DNA of 64,000 nt from Pyronema omphalodes. Its lineage: Eukaryota > Ascomycota > Pezizomycetes > Pezizales > Pyronemataceae. Positions 47,201 to 60,775 of this stretch are shown one piece after another (within the stretch, counting starts at the first letter, position 1; every line of letters starts with the position of its first letter). The position numbers were made by a program, and so were the translations under genes. The DNA is taken from assembly GCA_024516155.1 (NCBI GenBank), contig JAJJXM010000007.1, forward strand, positions 372,001 to 436,000. The letters run 5' to 3'. The notes under the pieces are model-generated. The model had not been told where the DNA came from and did no database searches. It saw nothing but the letters and a program-made list of their open reading frames with translations.

Positions 47201-50200
47201 TTGGCTATGTATGTATGTACATCATACCTTGTCTTGTCGGCCTTTGGTGAACTCGGTTCCTGAACTCATCACCTGCCTTGCTCTGTTGATGGTTGCTCCG
47301 CTCGGCTTCAGTTCAGATCTTGTCTGACGCCCGCCCGCGGGATCTTTACAACTGGCATTTCCACCTTCTATATCCTCACTAACATTTCACCGCCTATTCT
47401 TTGGTACCTGCTTAAAGTTCCATTGGTGTCATAATAATAGCAGTAGAATAGCAAATAGCGGACCGTGGTGGCGTAAGGGTTAGAGATGGAACTTTCTGCC
47501 TGAGATTTTAGTCACGATACGTTAAAGCAGTGCGGCTGTTGCTGTTAGTTAGATAACTTTCTATGGATGGTGCCATATCTCTTTTTGTTTTTTTTTTATT
47601 TAATTTTTTTTTTCTTTTCGGCTGCGCCGGGAAATTTAGATAAAAAGATCGTACTTGTGTAAAGTCTCAGTTCTTGAAGTCTGGTGGAGCATCTGTCCGA
47701 GCTCTGGCTCCACTTTTTTCCATTTGAACTTTTTGTTGATCTTCGTTGTACGTGCTTCACGAGGTTTCGCCTTGGCCGTGAAAAGAAAACCAGTCCACCT
47801 CCATCGAGGTCATCGCTCTAGCACTTCCACTCACCGGTTCGGTTGCAAATCCCGTGAAAGCGCTCCCCCTCCCATCCCCCCCACTTCTCTCAACAATCAA
47901 ATGCGAGAAATGCGAGAATTATAGAATTCGATTCCTCAGCACATTTGATATGGTTTGTGCTGCAAAAAAAACACCTAGCCTGGTTTACGTTAGAGTTACA
48001 TATACCGTACTTCTATGTACCGCTCTACCGAAAGTTACTGTGCAAAAGAATTACTTCACCGCAAACTAGCTTCAACACTCTGTATTCACATAGCCGAAAT
48101 TTTTGCTAAAGCTTAAGCTCAGCTCACTCTCATCCCCCATTGTATACACCGGAGATTGTTGAAATCATTATTACTATAACCCCACCTTGATGATATCAGA
48201 TCACGATTTGGACTGGCGGCGGAGAGGGGCATATCGTGTCATTACATAGATATTCTTTCGGTATGATACGGCTACATGAGATACAGCCACGGGAGTCTGC
48301 GGGATGTCATAAGGAATCGTGCATCGTTCTACAGCCAGCATGGAGAAGTACCACCAGCAACAGCAGCAGCATCAGCATCAGCAGCAGCAGCAAGCTCAAA
48401 AGTATGACAAAGTGGGCTACAGCTACATGCTGCAGCATCCACCGTTCGACTTCAGTCTAGTGCACAGTTATGAGGGGAAATGGCAGCGGAACGGGATTTT
48501 ACGCATGCGTGCATTTGGTTGATAAGACGGATCTTTGACGGGATTTGTTGCATCTGCAACAAAAGTCTCCATATGTTATGGTGTTATGGTTCCCTAGACT
48601 TTTTACTATAGTTCACCCCGTGATAGTTTTTTTTTGTATTCAGCCCCCCTCCCTACCGTTCCCTTCCCTTCCCCCCGCTAGAAGTTCCGGTGAAGGGGGT
48701 GAGGTACTCGTGCAAAGGGAATCACCGAAACTTAACCCGCGAACAAGCGTTGGCAGCTTGCAGTCCATCACAAAAAAATCTTTAGTGAAGTTGCTCATCA
48801 AACAAGCATTATCCATCCTCCCCATCATCTCCAAACACTTACTAGTACACTGGTACATACATACAGAATAAGTTTGGGGTTCAGTTTGTTTCTAACTGCG
48901 GGGCAACGGTTTATGTTCGTACACCACCCCCATCAATCATGAAGCTCAAAGCTCTTTAGCTAGCTAGCTATGGAGCTAGCTTGTGCATTGATAGCTTTGC
49001 GTAATGACCCCCCTTCCTCTCCCCTCCCCATACTAACCATCTCCAACCCCCCACCTTCAAAAAAACCTTTCTTTTTCTCTCCCGCAGGGCCGCGAATAAT
49101 TCAGCTCTAGCTTGAAATCATAAACGGTGGGATGCTGAATGCTGCTCATGTTGATGCTTGTGCTACTAGATAATTGCGCAATATAAGGCGTAGCTCCGTA
49201 GCTCCATTGAAGCTAGCTTAGAGCTATAGAAGTAGACTAAAAAAAAGTTTCCTTAAGAAAAAAAACAGACCTTATGGGATTCTCATCTCATGACCAAGAC
49301 CGTTTTGGTTATGTCTCATAACTATGGTGCCGTAAGGAATCCTCCTTTTCTTTTCTCTTTTCGTTTTTGATACATATTCATTATCGCAGAGATCGACAGT
49401 TGTTGAATCTTAAAGTAAGGGAGGCATAATATTTCTTGAAATAAAAAAACTAGTCAAAAGGAAATCTATTGGATCAACGGAGATTCAATAATAATGTTCC
49501 TTGGTTTGTTAATTCCTCGGTTCCTTGGTTCATTCGTGCTCACGTAATACCTAGCAATTAATGTGCACCCCTTAAAAGCTGACAAAATTTAAAAACGATG
49601 TGATAATCCTTGCTCACGGCGGGGAATGCTAGGAATGTTAACAATAAAAACTAGGAATAATTGGGGGCCTGTCATATCTCAGGTTGTACGAAATATAAAG
49701 TAGATATTGTTAGGATCTGCAGTTGAGAATCTTTGAAAGGATGCGGAGATGAGATGAAGGAAACCTCCGCCGTTTTCCGTGAGTCACCGGAGTTTAATTT
49801 TTTTTCTCTCTCGTTGCAACTCAAACTCATAGAGTCTGTACCGTGAGGTCAAAAAAACCAGAAGCCTAGTATGCCATAGAAGCTCATTGAGCGGTTGTTA
49901 TATCACTCATTTATTATTCATAAAATAACAAGTTATGTTCTAGTTACGTTATACTTCCCATCTAATAGATATCACGGCAACTTACAGGAGGTATGGAAAA
50001 CCTGATAGGCTATCAGCGTTGTTAAACCCTGGAAAAATCTGGAAACGTACAAAATGCAATGGCTTACTACAGAGTACAGTAACAGAAAACATGGCGAGGC
50101 AGCAAGCAGAAAGAAAGCATGGAAAACTGTGGGTATCCGACATGACAACATCTTTTTAGACTTTCGGGAAACTCATAAACACGCCGAACCAAACGGAACC

Positions 50201-53200
50201 AACTGAATTCCACGTGTAAAGCTTCCTTCCCTCCTTGCTATTGCCACGCTTTGCCATGTTCACAAAGTTACCTACAGTACACTGTAACTGTAAATTTATC
50301 TCCTGCCACCCCTTTCTACTTCTGTACCCTTTCCTTACGCAGCCATGAGTTCAAACTTAGAGTAAGCTATTATCACTACCCGGATATCCATGTACATAGT
50401 AACACGAGGCTTTGTGCGTGCATACGTGCGTTCAGAGTACAAAGGTGCTCTTCAGCAAACGCACACCAAACACAACCGCGAAATCCAAAGAAAATCATAT
50501 CCCAGGTCCATTTCAATAACTAATTCCAATCCCTTCACGCCTTTTTTGCAAAAGGTAATATACCAAACTCCCGGGAACGGTGGATCCCGACTTGATTCTT
50601 ATATCTATCTACATACATACCCCTACCTTGGACTTCCCGGGGGGAAAGGGGGGGGGGGGGGGGGTCCGGGGAGACTAGATAGTAACCCATAATTTAAAAA
50701 CGCGCATGGATTTTTATTCATTGGTCAAATATATTGCTGTAAATCCAATTCGCGAACTTGCAGCATGGTATGTATGGGTTCGTGTATGTTAAGGCGGCCT
50801 TTTTTAACCGCTCAAGTCGCTTAGTAGGTACACATATGTAGTAAATGGCTGGGCATGATAACTGTAAGGGGTGTATGTATCTACCGCTTCATCCCGCTCG
50901 AAGTACATAATCTACGGTGGAGGAGTTGAGATGCATGCGGAGATATTCATTTGGGCTTCTTTGATGGACTCTCTTTGTAAACCCCCCAGACTCCCCCAGG
51001 GTGTTGGTTATGAGCGGGGAGTACCATCCCTGGATGCTTTTGCTGCGACGATCTTCAGAGGGATTTCGTGCATTATAATGCACTGCTGCATTATGCATTT
51101 GTACCATGTGGACCCAGGAACAAGATGAAATGTGATGAACCTCGTGATAAAGCTGGAATGGCCGGACGATCAATGGTGGATCCTATAAGTCCCCAAAGTC
51201 TAGTCGATGTAAAAGCACACTGCAGCTCCGAGGCGAGGTACGAGGTCCTCTTCGCCGTATTAGTTACATATGTGATAATCGATGCCTGGACTATGTATGC
51301 CTGGTGGGATGGCATCACTTGCGTGCGTTGCCTTACGACGCCTTCAACGTTGAGCTAGAGCATCTGGTGATACATACGGTGATGATGAGTGACATGATAA
51401 GCATTAACTATAGCCCATCTACCGTATGAAAAAAGTTCTAGGTATGTAACCTCGCCGCAATTGTAATCCACAGTGACGAAAATCAGTCGTAATTACAAGG
51501 CTTTAATTTTCCTCCAATACAATCCGGTCTCTTGATAGGTTGATGCCTCGTTAAACCTTTCCTCCACCGAGCTTCACTGCCTCAAAATCCTTGAACTAGT
51601 GGGACTTTGTCCGAGCTTTGTCAAGGGTTAGAAAAAACAAGCTCATGCCATCCGTCCATTACAACTAGCTTTACTTTAGCTTCGTTGCCCCGTTCACTAA
51701 CCACATAAAACCACACCCGCCGCCCGCAACCGGTGTCCGGATCTCCGCCGAACATATGTACCAAAGATAGACCAGAGAACCAAAACCAAAGGGAACCTAA
51801 GAACCATAGGGAACCTTGGGAGTCAGAAACAACCTAGGCTCTTATAAAGTAACTATCGACACTTCTCTCCTCTCAAGTCAAAGACCTCGAAAATATACCC
51901 GGTGACATGATACATCTCACATAGCGATACATTACACACCACATTAAAACCCGCTGATTAATCCAATCTTACGCCCTATGAATCAGTTGATATGCACAGA
52001 ATGTAGTTCCGCCGCAGTATCTTTCGGCGAGACCGAAAAACTCGCCACAGACGTGGGTATGCGTTTCTCGAAGGCGTCTAGGATCATCCCCCTCCCCATC
52101 CTCTCCCCACTACTCTATCACTGCCCGTTTAGGCTATGTGGATCTTTTTCAGAATTCTGCAGGCTGTATATGTACATAGCGTGGTACTAGGAATTTACTC
52201 GACTCTAACTCTCTAGTTTCCGGAACAAAAGTGATGGGATGATGACCGCCAGGGGCTAATAATGTATGAAGAATTGTGCTAAAGGATTAAACGCGTGGAG
52301 TATGTATATTAGTGTAACTAAGATACGGGTACTATCCCCCTCGTGAACGGGTATGTTACATGTAGATTATTCTTCAACACATACCGATTCATCCCCGTGA
52401 CGGGACATGGTGGGGTATTTTCAATATCAACTAATGAAGCCTTCATAAACTCCCCAATCTAAAACCGCATTCTATTGATAGATAGTTTCATTTTTTTTTT
52501 CATTTTTGACGCCCGGAAATCCTAGTGGTAGGGGATATTACGGTAAAATTTACCGCCGTAGAAGGCTATAGGATACGGACGACATATCCATCGGACAGCC
52601 GCGCGGTGAACTCGGCGAAATTCAGCCCACGCTTGGCTTTTACAATATGTATATGCACGCAGGAGATTTGCAAACTGCTTCTAATATGTTCGTATAATTT
52701 CTAGCCATGAACCCGCGGGTTACCAGGCACAGGTACAGGCACCATGCTGGACCATGCTGCACCATGCACAACAAAGCACTCTGCATGCTTGGGGTATCTG
52801 GAACTCCCCCATCCCAATATCGTTTCGGCATGTGGATCGCACGTGCTTTCGGGAAACCCTGGATGTTTTGTGTATGATATTTTAACCTGAGCATTACCAT
52901 CCTGGTGGCAACAAACTCGGGGGATTAGAATAAAGTACCTATCGTTTCCAAGCATATGTAACGGGATTCATGGATTCCCTTTGATATCCATGGCAGAATT
53001 GATATAAAGGAGAATCTGGTTAATAACGGTAGAAACTGGGGTAATCCCCGATTTGCAGACATCCAGATGCTTTTTGTGTCTCGTTCTGTTGATCCGGCTG
53101 TAAGAATGTGATACTTGTGGTAATAATCTTTGTACATATAAAACTTCAGATGAACACCAATGCATTACCGAATATGCCTCTGGATCAAACAAGCCGAACT

Positions 53201-54042
53201 TTGATACGCTTCAACTAAAACTCCACTAAAAGTTCAATCAAGCTCGTTTCGTATCCTTTCCGGCATTCGGATGCCACCGTAAAGCTTCCGGTGGAGCAGA
53301 GATACGAGAACATCCACCGCACGGCAGCTAAGGTCTAACCAAGTTGTAGTTCTTCACTGCTGATTATACACGGACAAGGCGGGGCTTGCAGATATTTCGA
53401 CCACGGTTCAGGAAGTATGGCCGGATGTTTTTCAGTTGCATTTGTGCAGGAGGTAGCACGAAGCTGGATTGAACCCTGAGTAAATTCCTCTGCGTTGCAA
53501 ATTCTTCAGGCACAAGGTGTTAAAATTGCTGGCCCGGTATTATTCTAATCCGGCGCCAGCAGAACCCAGCCAACCAGTTTCTTCAACACGCAAAGTTATC
53601 GTGCAAATCTCACAGGAAATATCCGCATACGAAGCAATATCTCCAGATCCTTAACATAAATTCTTTTTGAAATTCTATTAATAACAGTATTACATCTCCC
53701 GTAGATCATGGTCCCAACCGGTCGGCAGCCCACGTATCACCCACCGACAGATTTTGGACTGCCTTCGGGGGCCTTTGGCGAGATCGCCCAGGTTCACCCC
53801 AACCTGTTCATACATTAGCGAATTCCTTTCAGCGAGAAAAGGGGAAACTTATAAAAAAAAATGTAAAGGAGGGAAGCTGTTCAGGAACAGCTGTCCCTCC
53901 TTCCTCCCCCTAACTTCAGCGTCATGCACAACGGCAAGGCAATGGCTTGTGCAACCCATCAACTGACAGATCTAGTCACGTCCTCATATTATTCTGCTGA
54001 TGCCACGGCAATCAGCCCGTCCGAGATGATCAGAAGAATACA
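47201..54042. other. Large gene-free stretch
   Basis: Nearly 7 kb without a supported gene. There are simple repeats (cagcagcatcagcatcagcag near 48358-48395), an agctagctagct palindrome near 48957-48980, and a G-run at about 50649-50664. Short frames lack domains, splice support and codon bias. Confidence 0.45.
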
Positions 54043-55287
54043 TCAGACGAGTACAAAACTCTCAACCAAGTTGCCAATGTGCTCGACTTCATATCCGAAA
54101 TGAGCTCCCTGCAATGACATACAGAGAATAATGCTAGTGAGTGGAAGAGTCAAGGTATCAGGGAAGATCCAAACAGCCTGCAAAACATAACCCTCTCCAA
54201 AAGTTTGCGGCAGCAACTCACTTTCTCACTCGACCTTCAGCATCTTCGTGAACCTCTCCTCGTTTACCTCATGACCATAGACGCATTGAAGACTCTGTTT
54301 GTAATCGCCTAACCTTCAGGGATGTTTTTGTTTCCCCCCAACGTAGACGAAGGGGGCACAGACAAATATGCCATCCAGAAAAGCCGTGTAAAAGAATAAG
54401 GTTTGCCGCCCTGTTCCATTTCAACCCGATTGGGGATCCGGAAAGATTGGCTGGGGTCGATGCTCACAAGCACCAAGGCACGAGTGATTAGCGCAGGTTG
54501 GCAGTTTCTCTCCGACAGAGCTGGACGAAATCAGAGATCCAATCCAGGCAAAGGGGGCGGGCATCGATCAAGTTAAGATCTCTTTGAACGAGGGACAAAC
54601 TGCAGGCTATTGAAGGGATCCGAGAATGAGTTGATAGAGCTTCCCCGGGGCGTGACAGCTTTCCATGAGTGACATACTCGTGCTTCTGTTTGTAGCCATT
54701 CTTGACGAAAAGAAGGTTCGCTGGGTGATGTAAATCACCGTACCGACGAGTGCCCTTCTCGGCATTGAAGAAAGCAACGTGTAATCCGTTTGGAAGGAAA
54801 AGTTGTGCCCACGAAAGTCGATCCCCATACCAGATTGCCTAACGGGAATGAAACACAACTCTATTTTACCAGAGTGGTTCAGCCGTCAACAACACATACT
54901 GTTATAACCTCAATCACGGCCCACACCACATGCCCCGCAGGGTTTCCTTCGCAAACTGTGCAGAAAAGCACCAAGGGCCACCTCCATCAAGCGGAACGAC
55001 GAGAAACACGCCTTGTGGTGTGTATCTGGAAGTCGACTTGACTAGCGGAGCAGCTGCGCGACATACGACTGGAAGCTTAGGGTTATGTTCCGACAAAACT
55101 GGAGAAAACGGAGCATAAGAAGGTCAAGCGGGCTCGTTTCCCATTGGCGACAAAGACCGGGAAGTGGCCGTGACACATCTACGTCACAGAATTTCACCGA
55201 GATGGAAGTCTCGCCAGTTATGTCGACTGTGGGGAAAGTGATCGGCTTGTTCTGTCGCGTCCGCGTGGGACGAGTCTTGTGGTCCAT
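54043..55287 (-). pseudogene. Degenerate minus-strand coding region, family unknown
   Basis: Several minus-strand segments read as protein but are interrupted. The 3' part (about 54315-54043) is one frame, LGDYKQSLQCVYGHEVNEER...KVE, a single TGA, then ESELLPQTFGEGYVLQ and AVWIFPDTLTLPLTSIILC..., ending NLVESFVLV and a stop. Farther upstream, in another frame (about 54815-54500), is LHVAFFNAEKGTRRYGDLHH and a continuation to LCRRETANLR. A possible start region is at 55287 (MDHKTRPTRTRQNKPITF). The pieces cannot be joined without breaks, so this is probably a decayed gene; a multi-exon live gene with introns I have missed is the alternative. It lies upstream of, and divergent to, PRMT5. Confidence 0.35.
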
Positions 55288-55758
55288 GATCAGGAGTCAA
55301 GGTTGGAGGAACGCGTCGACGGCTTTTGGAAAATCGAGATTCAAAGGTTCGTCAAAGCAGCAGGGACAGTTGGGTGGAGGATGGTGGTGTTGTGCGTGAC
55401 ATGTTTGGAAGAAGTTCGGTTCGACGCGTCACGGCTGTTTGACGACGATTCGATGCCAAGCCACGCGAAGCCGCCGCACCCCCGCCGCACCTTGTCAGGG
55501 CGACGGGCAGGGTTCTCTGGAGGGGTTACTAACAAACGGCTCAACAAACACCCTACCCCTCCATGAGATAGTTGCGAGCTCAAGTTCTCCTCACCCCATC
55601 GCAATCAATCCCATTGCGTTTCACCAAAGCAATTGGGGCCCCAAAAAAGGAGTTCGAAGAGCAAACATCGTTTCATTCCACATCGGCACGTTTCTGCGCG
55701 TGCTACTCCATCCGCAAAGCGCACACAACCCTATACCGATACCTGGAAATATCTAGTC

Positions 55759-58042
55759 ATGGACGTCGAAACGCAAGAACAACAACATGTGCCCATGTGG
55801 CTTGTGGGACACAACATCTCAGACCCTGAAGTTCAAGTCGATGGCGGCTTGGTCGATGACGAGTTAAATGCCGGCGTAAGCCCTCTCCGCACTGCACTAC
55901 GCTTCACCATACCAGAGCTATCGCACCACCAGCAATAGCTTCGATCTCCATCTACCGATGTCACCTGTCACCGTAGGATCAATGCTAACTGCGACCATCA
56001 TTTTAGTATGACATGATCAGCGGCTGCATTACAAACTCAAGCTTCAACAAGCGTGTTCAAGATGCCATTGCGCAGGCCAGATCTGAACAGCGAACGCACA
56101 TCCACATTGAACCCTTAATCGCCGATGAGGTCAACATGCATCCTGGTCACTATATGACCAGTGTTATTGGATTCGCCTCCTCCTGGATTGAACTTGAATC
56201 CACCGACCCATTGATCGCGCATGTCTCTAAGCAAGTATTAGATTTAGAACTTGCCTATGCCGCCTTTTGCGGTCTCAGTCAGGTCGTCATTCCAGGACCA
56301 AGGGACCGGGAACAAAGTGCGCAATATGCACAGGCGATCAACGCTGCCCTGTCACACTCTACATACATGCAGCTACTCATCCAGCTTCCCATTCATGACT
56401 GGATTGGAGATGAGTCTGCTCCTGCTGAGAGCCCTCTGTACGAGCCTTACTCTGCTTGGGACGCATGGAATACCATCCGAACTGTGTGCAAATACAGCGG
56501 CCAGCTAGCAGTTGGTATGCTCAGTCATTCTGAAACATGGTTAAAACAACGTTAAAACAAATCTGACTCATGTTGGTGTAGCACTACAAATCCCGCAGAG
56601 GTTACCTAACCCGATGATTATTCGCCGGTGGTTCTGTGAACCAATCCGAATGCTCCTAATCTCCAACGTTACTTTCTGCCCCAACAACAAGGGATTCCCA
56701 GTCCTTTCGAAGGCTCACCAGAATATGCTCACAAAATACATGAGACTCCGTCCAGTTCCGTATGTTCTCCTTGAGCAAACCGAATTCCCGCCCCTCCTCC
56801 GGTCCGCAGTAAAAATAAAACACGAGAATGATGCATACCTCATCTACCTCCGCCATCTCCAAAAGAATCAACCCCCACAATCCACTGTTGAGAGGTTTGG
56901 ATCCGGTTACCAGGATTATCTCCAGTCACCATTACAACCCCTGGCCGACAATCTTGAGAGTATAACCTATGAAGTATTCGAGAAGGACCCCGTTAAATAC
57001 CAACAGTATCAGAATGCCGTTGAATTAGCCTTGAGGGATAGACCTGTGGGAAAGGAGATTGTCGTAGCTGTCGTCGGAGCCGGTCGTGGTCCTCTCGTTA
57101 CCCGTGCCCTAAAGGCTGCCGAGCTCTCTGGCCGCACCATCAAAATGATCGCCGTGGAAAAGAACCCCAACGCCTACGTCCATCTTCTCCAAAAGAACCG
57201 GGAAGTTTGGAATGGTCGTGTCACAATTATTAAAACGGACATGCGTGCCTGGAAACCTACATTCATGGTTGACATCATGATCTCCGAGCTACTCGGAAGT
57301 TTCGCTGATAACGAACTCTCTCCAGAGTGCCTTGATGGTGTTCAACGTGTCTTGAACCCAGAGGGAGGAGTTATGATTCCTCAAAGCTACACAGCGCACT
57401 TCTCACCAATTATGGCACCCAAAATCTACGCCGATATTGCTACAAGAAGAAGCGATCCCGACGCTTTTGAAACCCCCTATGTCGTATTACTTCAGGCTAT
57501 CGACACCCTCTCGGAGGATGATTACATCCACAACGCCTGGGAATTTGCACATCCTGTACCCGCCGGAGTTCTCGGAGAAGCTGCATCAATGGGTGGAGGT
57601 TTTGTCGGACTTGGAGATGGAGGAAATGACCACAACTTGAGAAGCTGTAAAGTTACCTTTAAGGTACCAAGACGTGGTGTTGTGCACGGATTGGCTGGAT
57701 ACTTTGAGAGTGTTTTGTACGGAAACGTGGAATTATCAACCAGGCCTGATACTATCGATCAGAAGAGCTGTGATATGATCTCTTGGTTCCCTATCTTTTT
57801 CCCTCTTAAGGTATGATCGTTTTTCCCTTGTTTTTTCCGCGATCTGGATGCTAATAATTTTTTAGACTCCTATTTACTTGCCAGATCACTCGGAGATTGA
57901 GGTATCAATGTGGAGAAGATGTAGTGAAAGGAAGGTGTGGTATGAGTGGACGGTTGAGGCCTATGTTAGGTCTGGAAATAAGAGATTCCCGCTTGGTGGA
58001 TCTGAAATCCATTCAAGCAAGAAGAATGGGTGCTTGATGTAG
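55759..58042 (+). CDS. skb1: Type II protein arginine methyltransferase PRMT5 (Skb1/Hsl7)
   Basis: Makes symmetric dimethylarginine on histones, Sm proteins and cell-cycle regulators. Four exons, 55759-55875, 56007-56514, 56582-57810 and 57866-58042, give 676 residues; introns are 131, 67 and 55 nt. The N-terminal TIM-barrel covers about residues 35-310. Next comes YEVFEKDPVKY (338-348), where F341 matches the Phe that directs symmetric dimethylation. The SAM-binding motif VVGAGRGPLV starts at 372, and the double-E loop SELLGSFADNELSPE at 443 has catalytic glutamates E444 and E453. The C-terminal beta-barrel contains HGFAGYFE-like HGLAGYFESVLY and SWFPIFFPLK joined by the last intron to TPIYLP. 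Length is close to yeast and human members (about 640). The start is chosen because exon 1 reads in frame to a good GTAAGC donor; this first 39-residue exon is the least certain part. Confidence 0.96.
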
Positions 58043-58525
58043 GCGGTAAATTTACAATTGGGATACCATGTACACCCAGAATATAGTTAGGGCGATGAAA
58101 AGTTATGTATATGATGCACTGAGAACTAGGTAAAAGTTAATGACATGGGTTTACCATTTGATACCTCTACATTTTTCCATATTTTGTCCTCGGTTCTGTC
58201 CTTCCTTCTTTCATGCGGGCTTATCGTATGATGATTTTGGTTGGAAAATCAAATCCCTCATGTAATGCTTCTCAATGCGCTACAGATGAATGACTGGCAT
58301 TAGATCTGATTGTCGATGCGATAGTTAATTTTTAATTTTGACTGTTATGCATCGCCCACTGGCACTTGCCCGATCAATAGCCATTCTTCAAACCAAGCAA
58401 CCCCCCTCCCCCCCCCCCCCCCCCCCCACTCCCTCACACAGAGAGAGTGAGCCTTTCCTTCATAGCTGGCTCGTTACAATCCTAATGTGAATGGTAGAAT
58501 ATCCAACTGGAATATATCTTCCTCA
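58043..58525. other. PRMT5 3' flank with a C-run
   Basis: Downstream flank with no gene and a C-rich tract at about 58401-58429. Confidence 0.5.
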
Positions 58526-59284
58526 ATGGTCCAAAAATCCGACATGAAAAAACCCCCCACCTCCATCCTATAAGACTGTAGCATAACAGTCAAATAAGAC
58601 AGAAGTGGGGGGAAACCCTTTATTTTTTCTAGCTCTATATCCCGAGCTGGGAAAAATACTTGTACACGGTGATTAAGAATGCAAAGATTCAAGAAGGGTA
58701 GGGGAATGGGGGAGTTTTTATTTTAGATTTTTGGATATGGATTGAAGTTACCGCCACTTGTATTGAGTACACAGAACGGGTAATGGCCAACGGCTCTTGG
58801 ATCTAACGATTTTGCTTCACGGTATTCATTACCTGCTGATATATTATGCATGAACCGTTGATGGAATCCAGATTTCACTGAACGTTGCTCCGGTTCGCGC
58901 TTTTTTTTCTCAGGAATCAGACTGTATTCAAGTTCTACATTACCGTAACGGCTGGTTGAGAACCGTACTGTATATTTCCATCGTATAATACACCGTTAAT
59001 CGAGTAATTCATAAGATTTCCGGCGCCCGATAATTGAGTCAGAAGCTTTAATGCCATTCAAAGACGCAAATATTGGCCGCCCTTGGCTTTATAATCACCC
59101 CTCATCCCCCATCCTTCTTAGATCTTTTCATTCTTAATCACCGTGTACAAGTATTTTTCCCAGCTCGGGATATAGAGCTAGAAAAAATAAAGGGTTTCCC
59201 CCCACTTCTGTCTTATTTGACTGTTATGCTACAGTCTTATAGGATGGAGGTGGGGGGTTTTTTCATGTCGGATTTTTGGACCAT
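58526..59284. repeat. Large inverted repeat, 156-bp arms, 447-bp loop
   Basis: The left arm 58526-58681 (atggtccaaaaatccgac...) and right arm 59129-59284 (...gtcggatttttggaccat) are exact reverse complements as far as I can read them. Weaker similarity continues about 30 bp into the loop. Both arms encode the same peptide on opposite strands (the ...LEKIKGFPPLLSYL... frame). A transcript across it would form a long perfect hairpin. It has no transposase and no clear flanking duplication, so it could be a foldback element or an inverted duplication. Confidence 0.9.
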
Positions 59285-60000
59285 CATCATGGCAGCTATC
59301 ATAGAATAAGTGTAAGAAGGTACAGCGGGGGAAAAAAAACCATCATCTCCTCACGAAGGAATGGGGCTTTTTGCGTCTGGACTCCTGAGCAACTGGTACA
59401 ACAGCTCCAGGCCTTGAATTTTGTAATTTAAAAATAAAGCATAATTCGCACCGAATTTTTCTTGCAGTACCTCAAAAATTATCGAAATCATCACCAATCA
59501 AAATTGTACAAGCTCACGATTCACTATAACTCCCCCGACGAGACCATCATAGAGAAACAAAGGAAATAGATCAAACTCTCGGCTCCGGTGACTGAACTGC
59601 TTCTCTATGTCTCACACTTTCAGCATCTGTACCAACCCCAATCCCCTTGAGAACCTTAGTCTCCACTCGATCCTGCATTTCCTGGCCCTCAAATACTTCC
59701 CATCTGTTAGCACAAGCCACCATACATCGTAGATAATTCACTTAAAAGATGCCAACTCCTCCGGTGTATGCTTCAAAGTCTCCGGAAGTATACAGTAAAT
59801 AACGATTATTTCAACCATGTCACCATGATCCAAACACAATACCAAAGATAATACCTCTATCCGATGGTATCTAGGCCAATGAGGTTAAAAAAATACGTTG
59901 ATGAAGGTTGCTAATCTTCCAAACAGCTGCTGCATCGTTATTCTCTTTACTTTGATAATGTAGGGGAAGATATCTATTAGATAAGTATAAGTTAACGCAT

Positions 60001-60013
60001 TGAACCCTGTCAT
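60001..60013 (+). repeat. Left target-site duplication of LINE-derived insertion
   Basis: TGAACCCTGTCAT, repeated exactly at 60776-60788 on the other side of the insertion. Confidence 0.85.
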
Positions 60014-60447
60014 TCTCCTCAGGTCACACCTCTACCGGACGTCCCTAGCACTGCCCCTGCCGAAGGCGAAGGTTGGAAGATAGTGGAAGGCAAGACAATG
60101 CGGAGGAAGAGGAGAAGTGAACAGACAAGCAACCAGAAGGCAGCTTCAAATAACGACAATACCCCAACAACAAAGACTGGTAGGAGGGGAAAGAGCACCT
60201 ACCAACCCAAACCAACGACTACTCCGGCAAAGAAAACCTGGGCAGAGGTTGTCAAACGTGGAGGAATTAATGTCCAGATTGTCTTAGGCAATGACCACCT
60301 TCAACTAATCACACCGACGACAAGAGCCCGAAGAGAGAGGCAAGGAGGGGCAGCGCGAAGGCTCAAAAAGAAGGCCCGAGCAGGCGGAGGGACGGAGGAG
60401 GAGAGAAGGGGAAGAAGTAGCCCGGTAGTAGTATAAGGTCCAAGAAA

Positions 60448-60486
<39 letters not shown>

Positions 60487-60775
60487 AGAAGGAAAAAAAA
60501 AGGATTTAGATGTGAAGGGAAGGGAAGGGAAGAGGCATGAGGTGAATGACTAGGCGGAATAATAATTGAACGTACAGGGCTCTAGACTATATTGACGCGA
60601 AAGAAAATCAGCATGGAGAACACCAGGGTGCTGTGGCCCCAAACAATGAAGAATGCTCTGGGGCTTTTCCCAGTAGGCCTCCGGGATTACAGACCGGGGC
60701 CTAAAGATGTATATAAACACAGACCACGTCATAACCTTACGGTTGGGAGCGTTTAAGAATCAATCAATCAATCAA
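60014..60775 (+). mobile_element. 5'-truncated LINE-derived retroelement with ORF1 remnant
   Basis: A 762-bp insertion flanked by a perfect 13-bp target-site duplication. From its first base (60014) an open frame runs to 60436 (140 codons with stop): SPQVTPLPDVPS...EGEGWKIVEGKTMRRKRR...TWAEVVKRGGINVQIVLG..., ending in a very basic tail. The composition and the GWK.V.GK and W.EVVK motifs are like ORF1 (gag-like) proteins of fungal Tad-type LINEs; this is from memory of the family. A 31-A run at 60454-60484 follows. Then comes about 290 bp of 3'-region-like sequence ending in an (aatc)n tail directly at the second target duplication. There is no reverse transcriptase, so it is non-autonomous. 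Confidence 0.8.

Noticed and set aside
48319..48522. Gln/His-rich frame MEKYHQQQQQHQHQQQQQ
   Set aside because: A CAG/CAT microsatellite gives the frame. There are no neighbouring exons or domain.
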